64,000 nucleotides of DNA from Lamprobacter modestohalophilus (GTDB lineage Bacteria; Pseudomonadota; Gammaproteobacteria; Chromatiales; Chromatiaceae): positions 186,001-250,000 of the forward strand of contig NZ_NRRY01000003.1 in assembly GCF_016583905.1 (NCBI RefSeq). Direction: 5' to 3'. The position numbers were made by a program, and so were the translations under genes. The notes beneath the pieces were generated by a model that saw only the letters and a list, made by a program, of their open reading frames with translations, ran no database searches and was not told the origin of the DNA. Shown piece by piece: positions 9,168 through 16,381 of this stretch; position 1 is the first letter of the stretch; each line of letters begins with the position of its first letter.

Positions 9168-9809
9168 GCGTTCTTCCTCGCTCAAGTGCGCATAGATGTC
9201 GACGAAGTCGAGATATTTGAGTTGCCGCTCGGGGTCGGGTTCCAGTTCTAGCAGGCCGCGTACGGCCTCGGCGTAAACCGCTACCCGCTCGCTGCGCGGG
9301 TGGCGCATGTTTGGCAGATTGAGGCGGGCGATGAGATTGGGGCTGCCAAAATGATCGCGCGCCTGTTGCTGGCGAAAGGCGTAGGCGAGACAGGCGAAGG
9401 CCAGGTAGGCGCGCCGCTCGCTGCCAAGGCGGAGTTCGGTGGCGTAATGTCCGCCGCGCAGGAAGATCACCACGGGCACGATGCGCTCGGTGCCCAGCAG
9501 TTCGGCGACATCCAGACAATAGTGAGCCAGCCGATGGATCGAGAAGCGTCGGGTTTTGGTCTCTTCCTCGAACAGAAACAGCAGGGCTTCGCGCCGTCTG
9601 TCTGGCCACTCCACCAGCAGGGGTGTATCCAGTTCGCGGAACCGATCGCCGAGACGCTCCTTGAGCTGTTCTTCGCGTACTGGCAGATAGCGCACGCCGG
9701 GCGCGCTGAGGCCCTCGGCCTCATCGGGTGCGAACAACTCGATGGCTTGGCGTGGGTAGTCGATGATCAGATTTTTGAAGTTTTGGTCGTGACTGCTCGG
9801 CATGGTCAA
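8901..9809 (-). CDS. Rpn-like PD-(D/E)XK nuclease with DUF4351 C-terminus (full-length copy A)
   Basis: 302 residues. The N-terminal half matches the Rpn / putative-transposase nuclease layout: HDQNFKNLIIDYPRQAIEL, then an Asp in ELDTPLLVEW and the acidic EEETK motif in LFLFEEETKTRRFSIHRLAHY, which I read as the D...ExK metal site. The C-terminal half ends in a DUF4351-type segment, LLRQLLTKRFGEP through ALEDIF. Between them is a charged GEAR tetrapeptide repeat (GEAI-GEAR-GEAR). E. coli Rpn proteins are DNA endonucleases that promote RecA-independent recombination and can act in phage defence. An internal ATG at 9167 with a GAGGAAG Shine-Dalgarno could give an 88-residue C-terminal product. 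This is the only copy with an intact N-terminus. Exact activity is inferred. Confidence 0.75.
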   Translation of the reverse strand: MTMPSSHDQNFKNLIIDYPRQAIELFAPDEAEGLSAPGVRYLPVREEQLKERLGDRFRELDTPLLVEWPDRRREALLFLFEEETKTRRFSIHRLAHYCLDVAELLGTERIVPVVIFLRGGHYATELRLGSERRAYLAFACLAYAFRQQQARDHFGSPNLIARLNLPNMRHPRSERVAVYAEAVRGLLELEPDPERQLKYLDFVDIYAHLSEEERMIYQQEHAPEAAAISGFAERFLRQGEAIGEARGEARLLRQLLTKRFGEPSESIHQRLETADAETLALWFNRALEAQALEDIFCDEPTA

Positions 9810-9842
9810 CTACCAGAACGGGTATCCGGCTCTCGTGCACTG

Positions 9843-9935
9843 TTAATGATGGTACAGGATTCGCGACGGGCAAGCGCCAAACTGGCCTTCGTTGGCTTCC
9901 AGACCAGGGTAAGCCCGGGCGAGACCTCCAGCGCT
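9843..9935 (+). pseudogene. Fragment of an RNA-type metallo-beta-lactamase gene
   Basis: The stretch reads RASAKLAFVGFQTR and is nearly identical in DNA to 12065-12135, where the similarity continues into the beta-CASP segment of an RNA-processing MBL-fold protein. Here it diverges after about 85 bases. It lies just outside the 5' end of Rpn-like copy A. Confidence 0.45.
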
Positions 9936-10100
9936 ACGCATCCGCGCCCAGATTCATCGGATCGGCGGGTACTTAGCCCAATATCAGCGCGTCTTTTTCG
10001 AGCGCTGATGGCCAGTTTGCGGCGTCATTGCTGGGGTTACGCCTACCTGATTGATCGTTTCCTCCTGCCGGTGCTGCAGAGTGGGGCGCGGCGCTTCCGG

Positions 10101-10742
10101 TCAATCGTAAAAGATGTCCTCGAGCGCACGGGCCTCTAAGGCGCGGTCGAACCAGAGGGCTAGCGTCTCGGCGTCGGCGGTTTCAAGACGCCTCTCGATC
10201 AACTCGGAGGGCTTGCCGAAGCGTTTTGTTAATAGCTGCCGTAGTAAACGTGCTTCGCCGCGTGCTTCGCCGCGTGCTTCACCGCGGGCTTCACCAATGG
10301 CCGCACCCTGGCGCAGAAAGCGCTCGGCAAAGCCGCTGATTGCGGCGGCTTCTGGCGCGTGCTCTTGTTGGTAGATCATGCGTTCTTCCTCGCTCAGGTG
10401 CGCATAGATGTCGACTTCCAGCACCCCGCGCACGGCCTCGGCGTAAACCGCTACCCGCTCGCTGCGCGGGTGGCGCATGTTCGGGAGATTGAGGCGGGCG
10501 ATGAGATTGGGGCTGCCAAAATGATCGCGCGCCTGTTGCTGGCGAAAGGCGTAGGCGAGATACGCGAAGGCCAGGTAGGCGCGCCGCTCGCTGCCAAGGC
10601 GGAGTTCGGTCGCGTAATGCCCGCCGCGCAGAAAGATCACCACGGGCACGATGCGATCGGTGCCCAGCAGTTCGGCGACGTCCAAACAATAGTGAGCCAG
10701 CCGATGGATCGAGAAGCGCCGGCACCCGCTCGTCATCGACAC
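10101..10742 (-). pseudogene. Rpn-like DUF4351 gene, copy B, 5'-truncated
   Basis: Matches copy A from RRFSIHRLAHY to DIF but has lost about 110 N-terminal codons, including the proposed metal-binding ExK, so it cannot be an active nuclease. It lacks the in-frame stretch ELEPDPERQLKYLDF found in copy A (RGVLEVDIYAHL instead) and has four GEAR-type units more or less perfect (IGEAR then three GEAR). The stop is the TGA after DIFYD. Its 5' end joins a PLP-decarboxylase fragment within a shared CGCTTCTCGAT. The internal ATG at 10379 with an AGGAAGA site remains, so a 92-residue C-terminal product is possible. Confidence 0.7.
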
Positions 10743-10885
10743 CGAAGGCCTTGGGGCCGCCGCTCAACTTCATGCCCGAGCTTTTGAGTTCAAAATCTGG
10801 ATTCACGCGCACCGCGACATGAGCGGTATGGCCGCTGCGCTCGGCGATCGCCGCCTCCAGCTCCCAAGGCGCTTTGCCGGGGCCG
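10726..10885 (-). pseudogene. Fragment of a PLP-dependent decarboxylase (exosortase A-associated / LysA-like)
   Basis: On the minus strand this reads AGPGK, then HVAVRVNPDFELKSSGMK, then GGPKAFGVDDERVPAL. These are hallmarks of group III (ornithine/diaminopimelate) decarboxylases, most like the exosortase A system-associated one. Only about 50 codons survive, and they run straight into Rpn-like copy B. A stop and a deletion lie upstream. Confidence 0.55.
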
Positions 10886-10987
10886 GCCTAGCTGATCTCG
10901 GCGGCGGGCATGCCTGCTTGCCGTTGAGCCATGTGCATTGCCCTTCGCTGCCTGCAAAGGGCCTGCCTGCCCATAGACTTTGACCAA

Positions 10988-11006
10988 CGTAACCTTTTGC
11001 GTTACG
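10988..11006. promoter_or_regulatory. Inverted repeat upstream of higBA, candidate HigA operator
   Basis: CGTAAC (10988-10993) and GTTACG (11001-11006) form a perfect 6-bp inverted repeat with 7 bp between, ten bases before the preferred higB start. HigA-type antitoxins repress their own promoter through such palindromes. Assignment is by position only. Confidence 0.45.
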
Positions 11007-11015
11007 CTCCACGAC

Positions 11016-11294
11016 ATGATTCAGTCGTTTCGCTGCCGTGATACCGAAGCCTTTTTCTACGGCAAACGCATCGCGCGATTCGTCCCTTTCGAGTCGGTCG
11101 CGATGCGTAAGCTGCAGCAGCTTCATGCAGCGCCAAATTTGGCGTTTTTGCGTCGTCCGCCCGGCAATCGTCTCGAGGCACTCACGGGTGATCGCGCCGG
11201 GCAGTACAGCATCCGCATTAACGATCAATGGCGCCTGTGTTTCTGTTGGGAAGACAACGCGCCATGGCAGGTCGAAATCGTCGATTACCATTAA
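11016..11294 (+). CDS. higB: HigB-type mRNA interferase toxin (RelE superfamily)
   Basis: About 92 residues: IQSFRCRDTEAFFYGKRI, FLRRPPGNRLEALTGDRAGQ, YSIRINDQWRLCFCWEDN and a final VEIVDYH, all typical of HigB/RelE plasmid-maintenance toxins that cleave mRNA on the ribosome. The start at 11016 matches the family length; the frame is open 12 codons further up. The toxin precedes the antitoxin, the hallmark of higBA. The module looks intact amid fragments, which fits a selfish stabilising role. Confidence 0.88.
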   Translation: MIQSFRCRDTEAFFYGKRIARFVPFESVAMRKLQQLHAAPNLAFLRRPPGNRLEALTGDRAGQYSIRINDQWRLCFCWEDNAPWQVEIVDYH

Positions 11295-11308
11295 ATAGAG
11301 CAACCGAT

Positions 11309-11641
11309 ATGAACCGTGAAGTCGCACTGGTGCATCCTGGAGAAATCCTGCTCAAGGACTGGCTGGAACCACTCGGTATCAGTCAATATGCCTTGGCTCA
11401 AGCCATCGGTGTGCCCCGACGCCGCATCAACGAAATTGTCCGTGGGCAAAGGGCGATCACCGCCGATACCGCCACACGCTTAGGCGCCTTTTTCGATGTC
11501 GACGCACACGGCTGGCTCGCCCTGCAAGCGCATTACGACGCAGAACTCGCCCGTGAACGTCTGCAAGGGGAACTCTCGCGAATTCCCCGCTACGATCGGC
11601 TCACTTCCGCGCGCCGCACCCAAGAGCACGCACAGGCCTAG
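11309..11641 (+). CDS. higA: HigA-type antitoxin (XRE-family HTH)
   Basis: About 110 residues starting at 11309 (NREVALVHPGEILLKDWLEP), with the HTH segment ISQYALAQAIGVPRRRINEIV and the RAITADTATRLGAFF continuation characteristic of HigA. It neutralises HigB and represses the operon. It begins 14 bases after the higB stop. Confidence 0.88.
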   Translation: MNREVALVHPGEILLKDWLEPLGISQYALAQAIGVPRRRINEIVRGQRAITADTATRLGAFFDVDAHGWLALQAHYDAELARERLQGELSRIPRYDRLTSARRTQEHAQA

Positions 11642-11697
11642 ACCTGCCGGTCCTGTCATCGAAGATTGGTCTTACCGCATGACTCTCGACATCCACC

Positions 11698-12240
11698 ACA
11701 GGCGTCACTGGCTCCTGTCACGAGCTGCGTTATCCCGCGCCCGATTCCCAGAGCGCTAACGGCTACCAGTCGCTGCTCATCGACCACGTCGGGCGGCTAC
11801 CCTATCTGCTTGCCGCCGGCTACCAGTGTGCAAGGACGGCGTTGGCCGGGAAACTGGGTGAGGTGTTGGAAGGAACCGAGGTTGTTGTGCCTTGAGGCAT
11901 TGGCTGCGCGGGTGGCGCATGTTCGGGAGATTGAGGCGGGCGATGAGATTTGGGCTGCCAAAATGATCGCGCGCCTGTTGCTGGCGAAAGGCGTAGGCGA
12001 GATACGCGAAGGCCAGGTAGGCGCGCCGCTCGCTGCCAAGGCGTAGTTCGGTCGCGTTATGTTAATGATGGTACAGGATTCCGGACGGGCCAGCGCCAAA
12101 CTGGCCTTCGTTGGCTACCAGGCCAGGGGCATCCTTGGGCGGGACATCCAAGGCTACGGCCCGTGTGGAGGCGATGTCATGCTCGACGGCGAGTGCTACG
12201 CCATCCGCGCCCAGATCCACAGCTTGACAATATTTGGCAA
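11698..12240 (+). pseudogene. Broken RNA-type metallo-beta-lactamase (beta-CASP) gene interrupted by an Rpn-like fragment
   Basis: The left piece reads TGVTGSCHELRYPAPDSQS then IDHVGRLPYLLAAGYQ, resembling the start of RNA-processing MBL-fold hydrolases but lacking the block with the HxHxDH motif except its final IDHVGR. The right piece (12065-12240) reads KLAFVGYQARGILGRDIQGY then AIRAQIHSL, resembling their beta-CASP/RMMBL segment, but without the following SAHAD. Between them (11905-12058) lies 154 bp of Rpn-like DNA. Frames do not connect, so this is a decayed gene. Confidence 0.55.
11905..12058 (-). pseudogene. Rpn-like DUF4351 gene, copy C, internal fragment
   Basis: 154 bp nearly identical to about 10463-10616 of copy B (the FRQQQARDHFGSPNLIARLN part), lacking both ends. 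It is flanked on both sides by pieces of the MBL-fold gene. Confidence 0.7.
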
Positions 12241-12272
12241 AGATTGCCAACATCGTCCCCGGAGGTGATCTT

Positions 12273-12518
12273 ATGGCAACTATGAACATTTCTTTGCCGG
12301 ATGCGATGAAGGCTTGGGTCGATCAATGCTCGCGCTCAGGCCGCTACAGCAATGTCAGCGATTACGTTCGGGATCTGATACGTCGCGATCAGGAGCGTGC
12401 TGCAAAGATTGTCGAGCTACAAAGCCTCATTGACGAGGCACTGGCCGCTGGTGAAGGGCGGCGATCCATGGAGGCGATCGAAGCCGAGGCGCTCGCAAGG
12501 CTTGCGAATATCAAGTGA
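12273..12518 (+). CDS. parD: ParD-like ribbon-helix-helix antitoxin, without an intact toxin gene
   Basis: 81 residues: MNISLPDAMKAWVDQC, SGRYSNVSDYVRDLIRRDQE and an acidic tail, as in type II ParD antitoxins. A strong GGAGGTGATC ribosome site fixes the start at 12273. The usual parE gene is missing: right after the stop the same frame reads YPYVLSELATSDF, which resembles the first residues of a ParE protein, and then runs into the start of the AAA ATPase. Confidence 0.82.
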   Translation: MATMNISLPDAMKAWVDQCSRSGRYSNVSDYVRDLIRRDQERAAKIVELQSLIDEALAAGEGRRSMEAIEAEALARLANIK

Positions 12519-12557
12519 TATCCGTACGTTCTCAGTGAACTGGCCACAAGCGACTTC

Positions 12558-13748
12558 ATGTTCATCACCCGCATCATTCTCCGTAACTACAAAAGCATCG
12601 GGCATTGCGATGTCAAGCTCGGCCCACTGACCTATCTGGTCGGTGGTAATGGCGCGGGGAAGAGTAACTTTCTCGACGCCTTACATCTCGTGCGCGATGC
12701 CCTCGCTGGATCGCTCGACAACGCGCTGAATGAGCGCGGCGGTTTGAGCGAGGTGCGGCGTCGCTCCAGCGGCCACCCGACCCATTTCGGTATCCGCCTG
12801 GAATTGATCCTGCCAAATGGTCAGCACGCACGCTATGCCTTCAACATTCGGGCGTTGAAAGATCGTGCCTACGAAGTGCAGACCGAGGAATGTGTCATCG
12901 AGGGGTTGGGCCGGGGTCTATTCTTCAAGATCGAGCGGGGGCAATTGCACAGCACCAGCGAAGTCGCCTTCCCGTCGGTGACACCTGATCGGTTGGCCTT
13001 GGTCTCAGCGTCAGGACTCCAATCATTTCGACCAGTGTTCGATGCCCTGACCGCCATGGGGTTCTACAACCTCAACCCAAAGCTGATGCGCGAGCTTCAG
13101 AAACCGCAAGACGGTCGACTGCTGAAGCCTTCCGGCGAGAACATCGCGAGTGTGGTCAGTCACCTGGAGCGGGTGGAATCGGATCTCCCGAGCATCAAGG
13201 AATATCTGCAATCCGTCGTCCCGATGGTGCAGGATGTTGAGCGCAGGCAAGTCGGACCAATGGAAACCCTGGAATTCAAGCAGGAGATGTCGGGCGCCAA
13301 ACACCCTTGGCGGTTCTTGGCGCAGAATATGTCGGATGGCACCTTGCGCGCATTGGGCGTTCTCGTCGCACTGCTGCAAGGCAATCCAGATTACTCGCCG
13401 ACCCTGATCGCGATCGAAGAACCGGAGACCGCCTTGCACCCGGCCGCTAGCGCCGCGCTGCGCGAGGCACTCAAACGCGCGTCGGCCAAGACGCAAGTGC
13501 TGGTCACCAGCCACAGCCCTGACCTTCTCGACGATTACAACCTACCCCCCGATGCGTTCCTGGCGGTGGTTTCCCAAGGCGGTGAGACCCGGATTGCGCC
13601 CCTCGATACTGCATCGCGCGAGAGTATGCGCGAGCAACTCTTTTCTGCGGGCGAACTGTTACGAATGAACCAACTGGACCCTGACGCAGAGGAACTTGCG
13701 ATGCAGGATCAGCATCAAGCCGATTTGTTCGGCGAGGGCGAGGCGTGA
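12558..13748 (+). CDS. AAA family ATPase (RecF/SMC/OLD-like, AAA_21)
   Basis: 396 residues. FITRIILRNYKSIG leads into Walker A GGNGAGKSN (about residues 29-37). The Walker B region is LIAIEEPETALHP (about 282-294), followed by the H-loop VTSHSPDLLDDY (about 314-325). This is the ABC-like ATPase type of OLD-family nucleases and related defence proteins. Its stop overlaps the next start (ATGA/GTGA type, 4 bp), so it is coupled to the DUF4276 gene. In related two-gene modules the ATPase senses and the TOPRIM partner cuts. The gene looks intact, but its partner does not. Confidence 0.85.
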   Translation: MFITRIILRNYKSIGHCDVKLGPLTYLVGGNGAGKSNFLDALHLVRDALAGSLDNALNERGGLSEVRRRSSGHPTHFGIRLELILPNGQHARYAFNIRALKDRAYEVQTEECVIEGLGRGLFFKIERGQLHSTSEVAFPSVTPDRLALVSASGLQSFRPVFDALTAMGFYNLNPKLMRELQKPQDGRLLKPSGENIASVVSHLERVESDLPSIKEYLQSVVPMVQDVERRQVGPMETLEFKQEMSGAKHPWRFLAQNMSDGTLRALGVLVALLQGNPDYSPTLIAIEEPETALHPAASAALREALKRASAKTQVLVTSHSPDLLDDYNLPPDAFLAVVSQGGETRIAPLDTASRESMREQLFSAGELLRMNQLDPDAEELAMQDQHQADLFGEGEA

Positions 13749-14098
13749 AGATTGCAGCCATCGTCGAGGGCGATGGCGAGGTCGATGCCTTGCCAATTCT
13801 TCTCCGTCGGCTGGCGGACTGGCGTACGCAAGACCGCTATCCACAACCCCTGAAACCGATTCGGGTACGCCGCGACCGATTCTTGAATCGCGAGCAAGAG
13901 TTCTCACGCCATTTGCAGCTGGCTGCAAAAAAGTGCGGTGAAGATGGCTGGATTCTGGTGTTACTTGATGCTGATGATGATTGTCCGGCGGAGCTGGGTT
14001 CGAAGACGCTTGAGCGCGCTAGAATCTGTGGCAAACAGCCGATCCTTCCGCAAGCTCTGCGCGGAATGGGACAAGCAGTGTGCTCACGGAAATTTCAG
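13745..14098 (+). pseudogene. DUF4276 TOPRIM-like partner, 3'-truncated
   Basis: The first about 100 residues are family-like: KIAAIVEGDGEVDALPILLR carries the TOPRIM glutamate, and WILVLLDADDDCPAEL carries the acidic DxD. After ERARICGKQP the sequence no longer resembles the family and runs into a glycosyltransferase start fragment and then Rpn-like DNA; the open frame ends at 14233. Full DUF4276 proteins are about twice as long. It was translationally coupled to the ATPase upstream, so the pair was probably a split OLD-type nuclease module that is now damaged. Confidence 0.65.
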
Positions 14099-14176
14099 AT
14101 GATTGACACCCCCATCGCCTATATCGTCTTCAACCGCCCGCAGCACACCGAGCAGACGTTCGCGATGCTGCAGAGC
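14099..14176 (+). pseudogene. 5' fragment of a glycosyltransferase gene
   Basis: Reads MIDTPIAYIVFNRPQHTEQT, the opening typical of a family of sugar transferases, then breaks off at a CTGCAGAG sequence also found next to Rpn-like copy B. Confidence 0.4.
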
Positions 14177-14194
14177 AGGGCGCGGCACGCTTGG

Positions 14195-14740
14195 TCAATC
14201 GCAAAAGATATCCTCGAGCGCGCGGGCCTCTAAGGCTCGGTCGAACCAGAGGGCTAGGGTCTCGGCGTCGGCGGTTTCAAGACGCTGGTGGATCGACTCG
14301 GAGGGCTCGCCGAAGCGTTTTGTTAATAGCTGCCGTAGTAAACGTGCTTCACCGCGTGCTTCACCGCGTGCTTCGCCGCGGGCTTCACCAATGGCTTCAC
14401 CCTGACGCAGAAAGCGTTCGGCAAAACCGCTGATTGCGGCGGCTTCTGGCGCGTGCTCTTGTTGGTAGATCATACGTTCCTCCTCGCTCAAGTGCGCATA
14501 GATGTCGACTTCCAGCAGCCCGCGCACGGCCTCGGCGTAAACCGCTAGCCGCTCGCTGCGGGCGTGGCGCATGTTCGGCAGATTTAGGCGGGCGATGAGA
14601 TTGGGGCTGCCAAAATGATCGCGCGCCTGTTGCTGGCGAAAGGCATAGGCGAGATACGCGAAGGCCAGGTAGGAGCGCCGCTCGCTACCCAGGCGTAGTT
14701 CGGTGGCGTCATGCCCGCCGCGCCTGAACCCCGACGCCAA
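14195..14740 (-). pseudogene. Rpn-like DUF4351 gene, copy D, 5'-truncated
   Basis: Covers the second half of the family (ATELRLGSERRSYLAFAYL to DIFCD) with no N-terminal nuclease half. Like copy B it lacks the ELEPDPERQLKYLDF block and has the longer GEAR run (five GEA-type units). The internal start at 14473 is preceded by GAGGAGG, an even better Shine-Dalgarno than in copy A, so a 92-residue C-terminal product is plausible although no nuclease can be made. Confidence 0.7.
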
Positions 14741-14853
14741 CGGACTTACAGCGGGGTCACGAATCGAAAGTCGTTTGCAATTGAGTCACTTCATCCGTTC
14801 CCCTTAAACTCCCTGTCAGCCTCTTCCTATTTTCGCAGCCGCGGACTCTGACC

Positions 14854-15522
14854 ATGCCGACTCCCCAGCCTGCCCTTGCGTCCTCAGGGTTCTTTCCCCC
14901 ACCGCTGTCTCCACAGGGTGGGGAAGTCCCAGGCTTCAGTGGGCTCAACCTGCGCCTCCCACGGCAGTGCTCGCGCGATAACGACTGGCTCGTCGCGCTT
15001 TGCGAGGCCAACCGGGAACTGCGTATCGAACGCTCGTCACAGGGAGACATCGTCATCATGCCACCAACCGGCGCCGAAACGGGCGCACGCAATGCCGAGT
15101 TAACCCGCCTGTTCGGGAACTGGGCCGCCACCGATCGGCGAGGTCGCGTGTTTGACTCCTCCACCGGCTTTTTGCTACCCAACGGCGCCATGCGCTCGCC
15201 CGATCTGGCTTGGGTCCGCAACGCCCGACTGGCCAAGCTCAGCGCAGAGCAAAAGCGTGCGTTTCTGCCATTGGCTCCAGATGTTGTCATCGAGCTCGCC
15301 TCCGCCAGCGATCATCCGGAAGCACTCCATGCCAAGATGCGAGAATGGCGCGATAACGGCGTCGGGCTTGGCTGGTTGATCTTGCCTCAAGACCGACACC
15401 TTTGGCAGTACGCCCCTGATTCAGATCCGATCTGCTTGCAAGACCCAACCGAGCTGCGCGAGGGCGAGCTGTTACCCGGGCTGGCGTTATCCATGGCTGG
15501 GATTTGGGAAGCCGGATTTTGA
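14854..15522 (+). CDS. Uma2-family (DUF820) putative PD-(D/E)XK protein
   Basis: 222 residues. From about residue 45 it follows the Uma2 pattern: ANRELRIERSSQGDIVIMPP, TGAETGARNAEL, STGFLLPNGAMRSPDLAWV (the Asp of the nuclease-like fold), FLPLAPDVVIELASASD (with ExxS in place of a classical ExK) and KMREWRDNGVGLGWLILP. The family is abundant in phototrophs and cyanobacteria and its role is unsettled. The first about 35 residues look non-homologous, so the true start may be internal. It appears complete. Confidence 0.75.
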   Translation: MPTPQPALASSGFFPPPLSPQGGEVPGFSGLNLRLPRQCSRDNDWLVALCEANRELRIERSSQGDIVIMPPTGAETGARNAELTRLFGNWAATDRRGRVFDSSTGFLLPNGAMRSPDLAWVRNARLAKLSAEQKRAFLPLAPDVVIELASASDHPEALHAKMREWRDNGVGLGWLILPQDRHLWQYAPDSDPICLQDPTELREGELLPGLALSMAGIWEAGF

Positions 15523-15705
15523 GACCTCCGCCTGATCCTCTAGATGAATCGGCTTGCCGCACAGGCCAAGGCACTGCTGGAGGCCGGTCCCAAGAGCGAG
15601 CGCCCAGACGCCCGGTTCACGCTGTGGGCGGCGGGCATCACCAATGATGGTGATCCTTGTCGAGCGGCTCTGGCACCGGCTGCGCGTGCTGCAGTTTTAG
15701 TTGCC
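15523..15705 (+). other. Unassigned stretch with a short open frame
   Basis: An open frame from 15544 (NRLAAQAKALLEAGPKSE) has no family I recognise and ends by running into the ATPase-derived fragment at 15706. It is probably another gene remnant. Confidence 0.3.
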
Positions 15706-15783
15706 AAAAGCATCGGGCATTGCGATGTCAAGCTCGGCCCACTGACCTATCTGGTCGGTGGCAATGGCGCGGGGAACAGTAAC
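15706..15783 (+). repeat. 78-bp duplicate of the ATPase Walker A region
   Basis: Nearly identical to 12591-12668 of the AAA ATPase gene, with about two differences, one of which turns the Walker A lysine codon AAG into AAC. It is followed without a gap by the last 31 bp of the Rpn-like gene (15784-15814, antisense). Confidence 0.8.
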
Positions 15784-15814
15784 GCAAAAGATGTCCTCGA
15801 GCGCGCGGGCCTCT
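15784..15814 (-). repeat. 31-bp 3'-terminal fragment of the Rpn-like gene
   Basis: Matches 14201-14231 of copy D with one difference. It is the codons for the ARALEDIFC end and nothing more. Confidence 0.7.
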
Positions 15815-15851
15815 GCCCGCCCCGCATCCGTGCTCATCCTGCTGTGGTTTG

Positions 15852-15879
15852 TTGCATTTAATGCATTTATAGCTATGAT
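15852..15879 (+). promoter_or_regulatory. Promoter of the HTH/PIN module with an embedded palindrome
   Basis: TTGCAT (15852-15857) and TATGAT (15874-15879) are spaced 16 bp and look like a sigma-70 promoter. The perfect inverted repeat TGCATT-T-AATGCA (15853-15865) overlaps the -35 box, a natural autoregulation site for the antitoxin. Confidence 0.55.
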
Positions 15880-15910
15880 GCCGCTTAGGTCTTACCAAGA
15901 AGAGTGGCCC

Positions 15911-16381
15911 ATGACAACCATAGAACGCGTGCATAAGGTCGCGTCTCCCGTCCTGACTGCAGCAGACAAGGATCTTGCACGAGCGGCGCAGCGCTGCATC
16001 ATGGGCGCGCTAGATCATTCTCGGGCCGCAGCGCTGGTTCTGACGACGGAGAACGGTGAGCACCCACAGGTTGAGGTGCCGCCCGCCGCCCTGAGGCTCA
16101 TCGGTCAGTTGCTCGGTGCAATAAGCCAGGACAAGTCGGTCGTGTTGATGCCGGCCGAGAGTGAGCTCACCACGGTTGAAGCCGCTCATTTTCTGAATGT
16201 TTCGCGTCCCTTCGTGATCAAGGAGATGGAGGCCGGTCGTCTCCCCTACCGAAAAGTCGGCACCCACCGCCGCGTCACCTTGAACAACTTGATGATCTAC
16301 GAGAGGGCGATGCGCCAGCAGCAAGAGCAAGCGCTCGAGCGCATGGCCGATAACGCGAGAGAACTCGGGCTGGATTATTGA
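15911..16381 (+). CDS. Excisionase/HTH-type antitoxin of a PIN-toxin module
   Basis: 156 residues from the ATG at 15911. The C-terminal half holds the MerR/Xis-like helix-turn-helix of DNA-binding antitoxins: TTVEAAHFLNVSRPFVIKEM followed by the wing GRLPYRKVGTHRRV and a charged tail. Its stop overlaps the toxin start (TGATG), so the two are coupled. It should bind the toxin and repress the palindromic promoter at 15852-15879. Confidence 0.85.
   Translation: MTTIERVHKVASPVLTAADKDLARAAQRCIMGALDHSRAAALVLTTENGEHPQVEVPPAALRLIGQLLGAISQDKSVVLMPAESELTTVEAAHFLNVSRPFVIKEMEAGRLPYRKVGTHRRVTLNNLMIYERAMRQQQEQALERMADNARELGLDY

Noticed and set aside
9300-10139. 279-codon frame on the plus strand across copy A of the Rpn-like gene
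   Set aside because: Antisense of the DUF4351 gene extended by chance into the neighbouring fragment.
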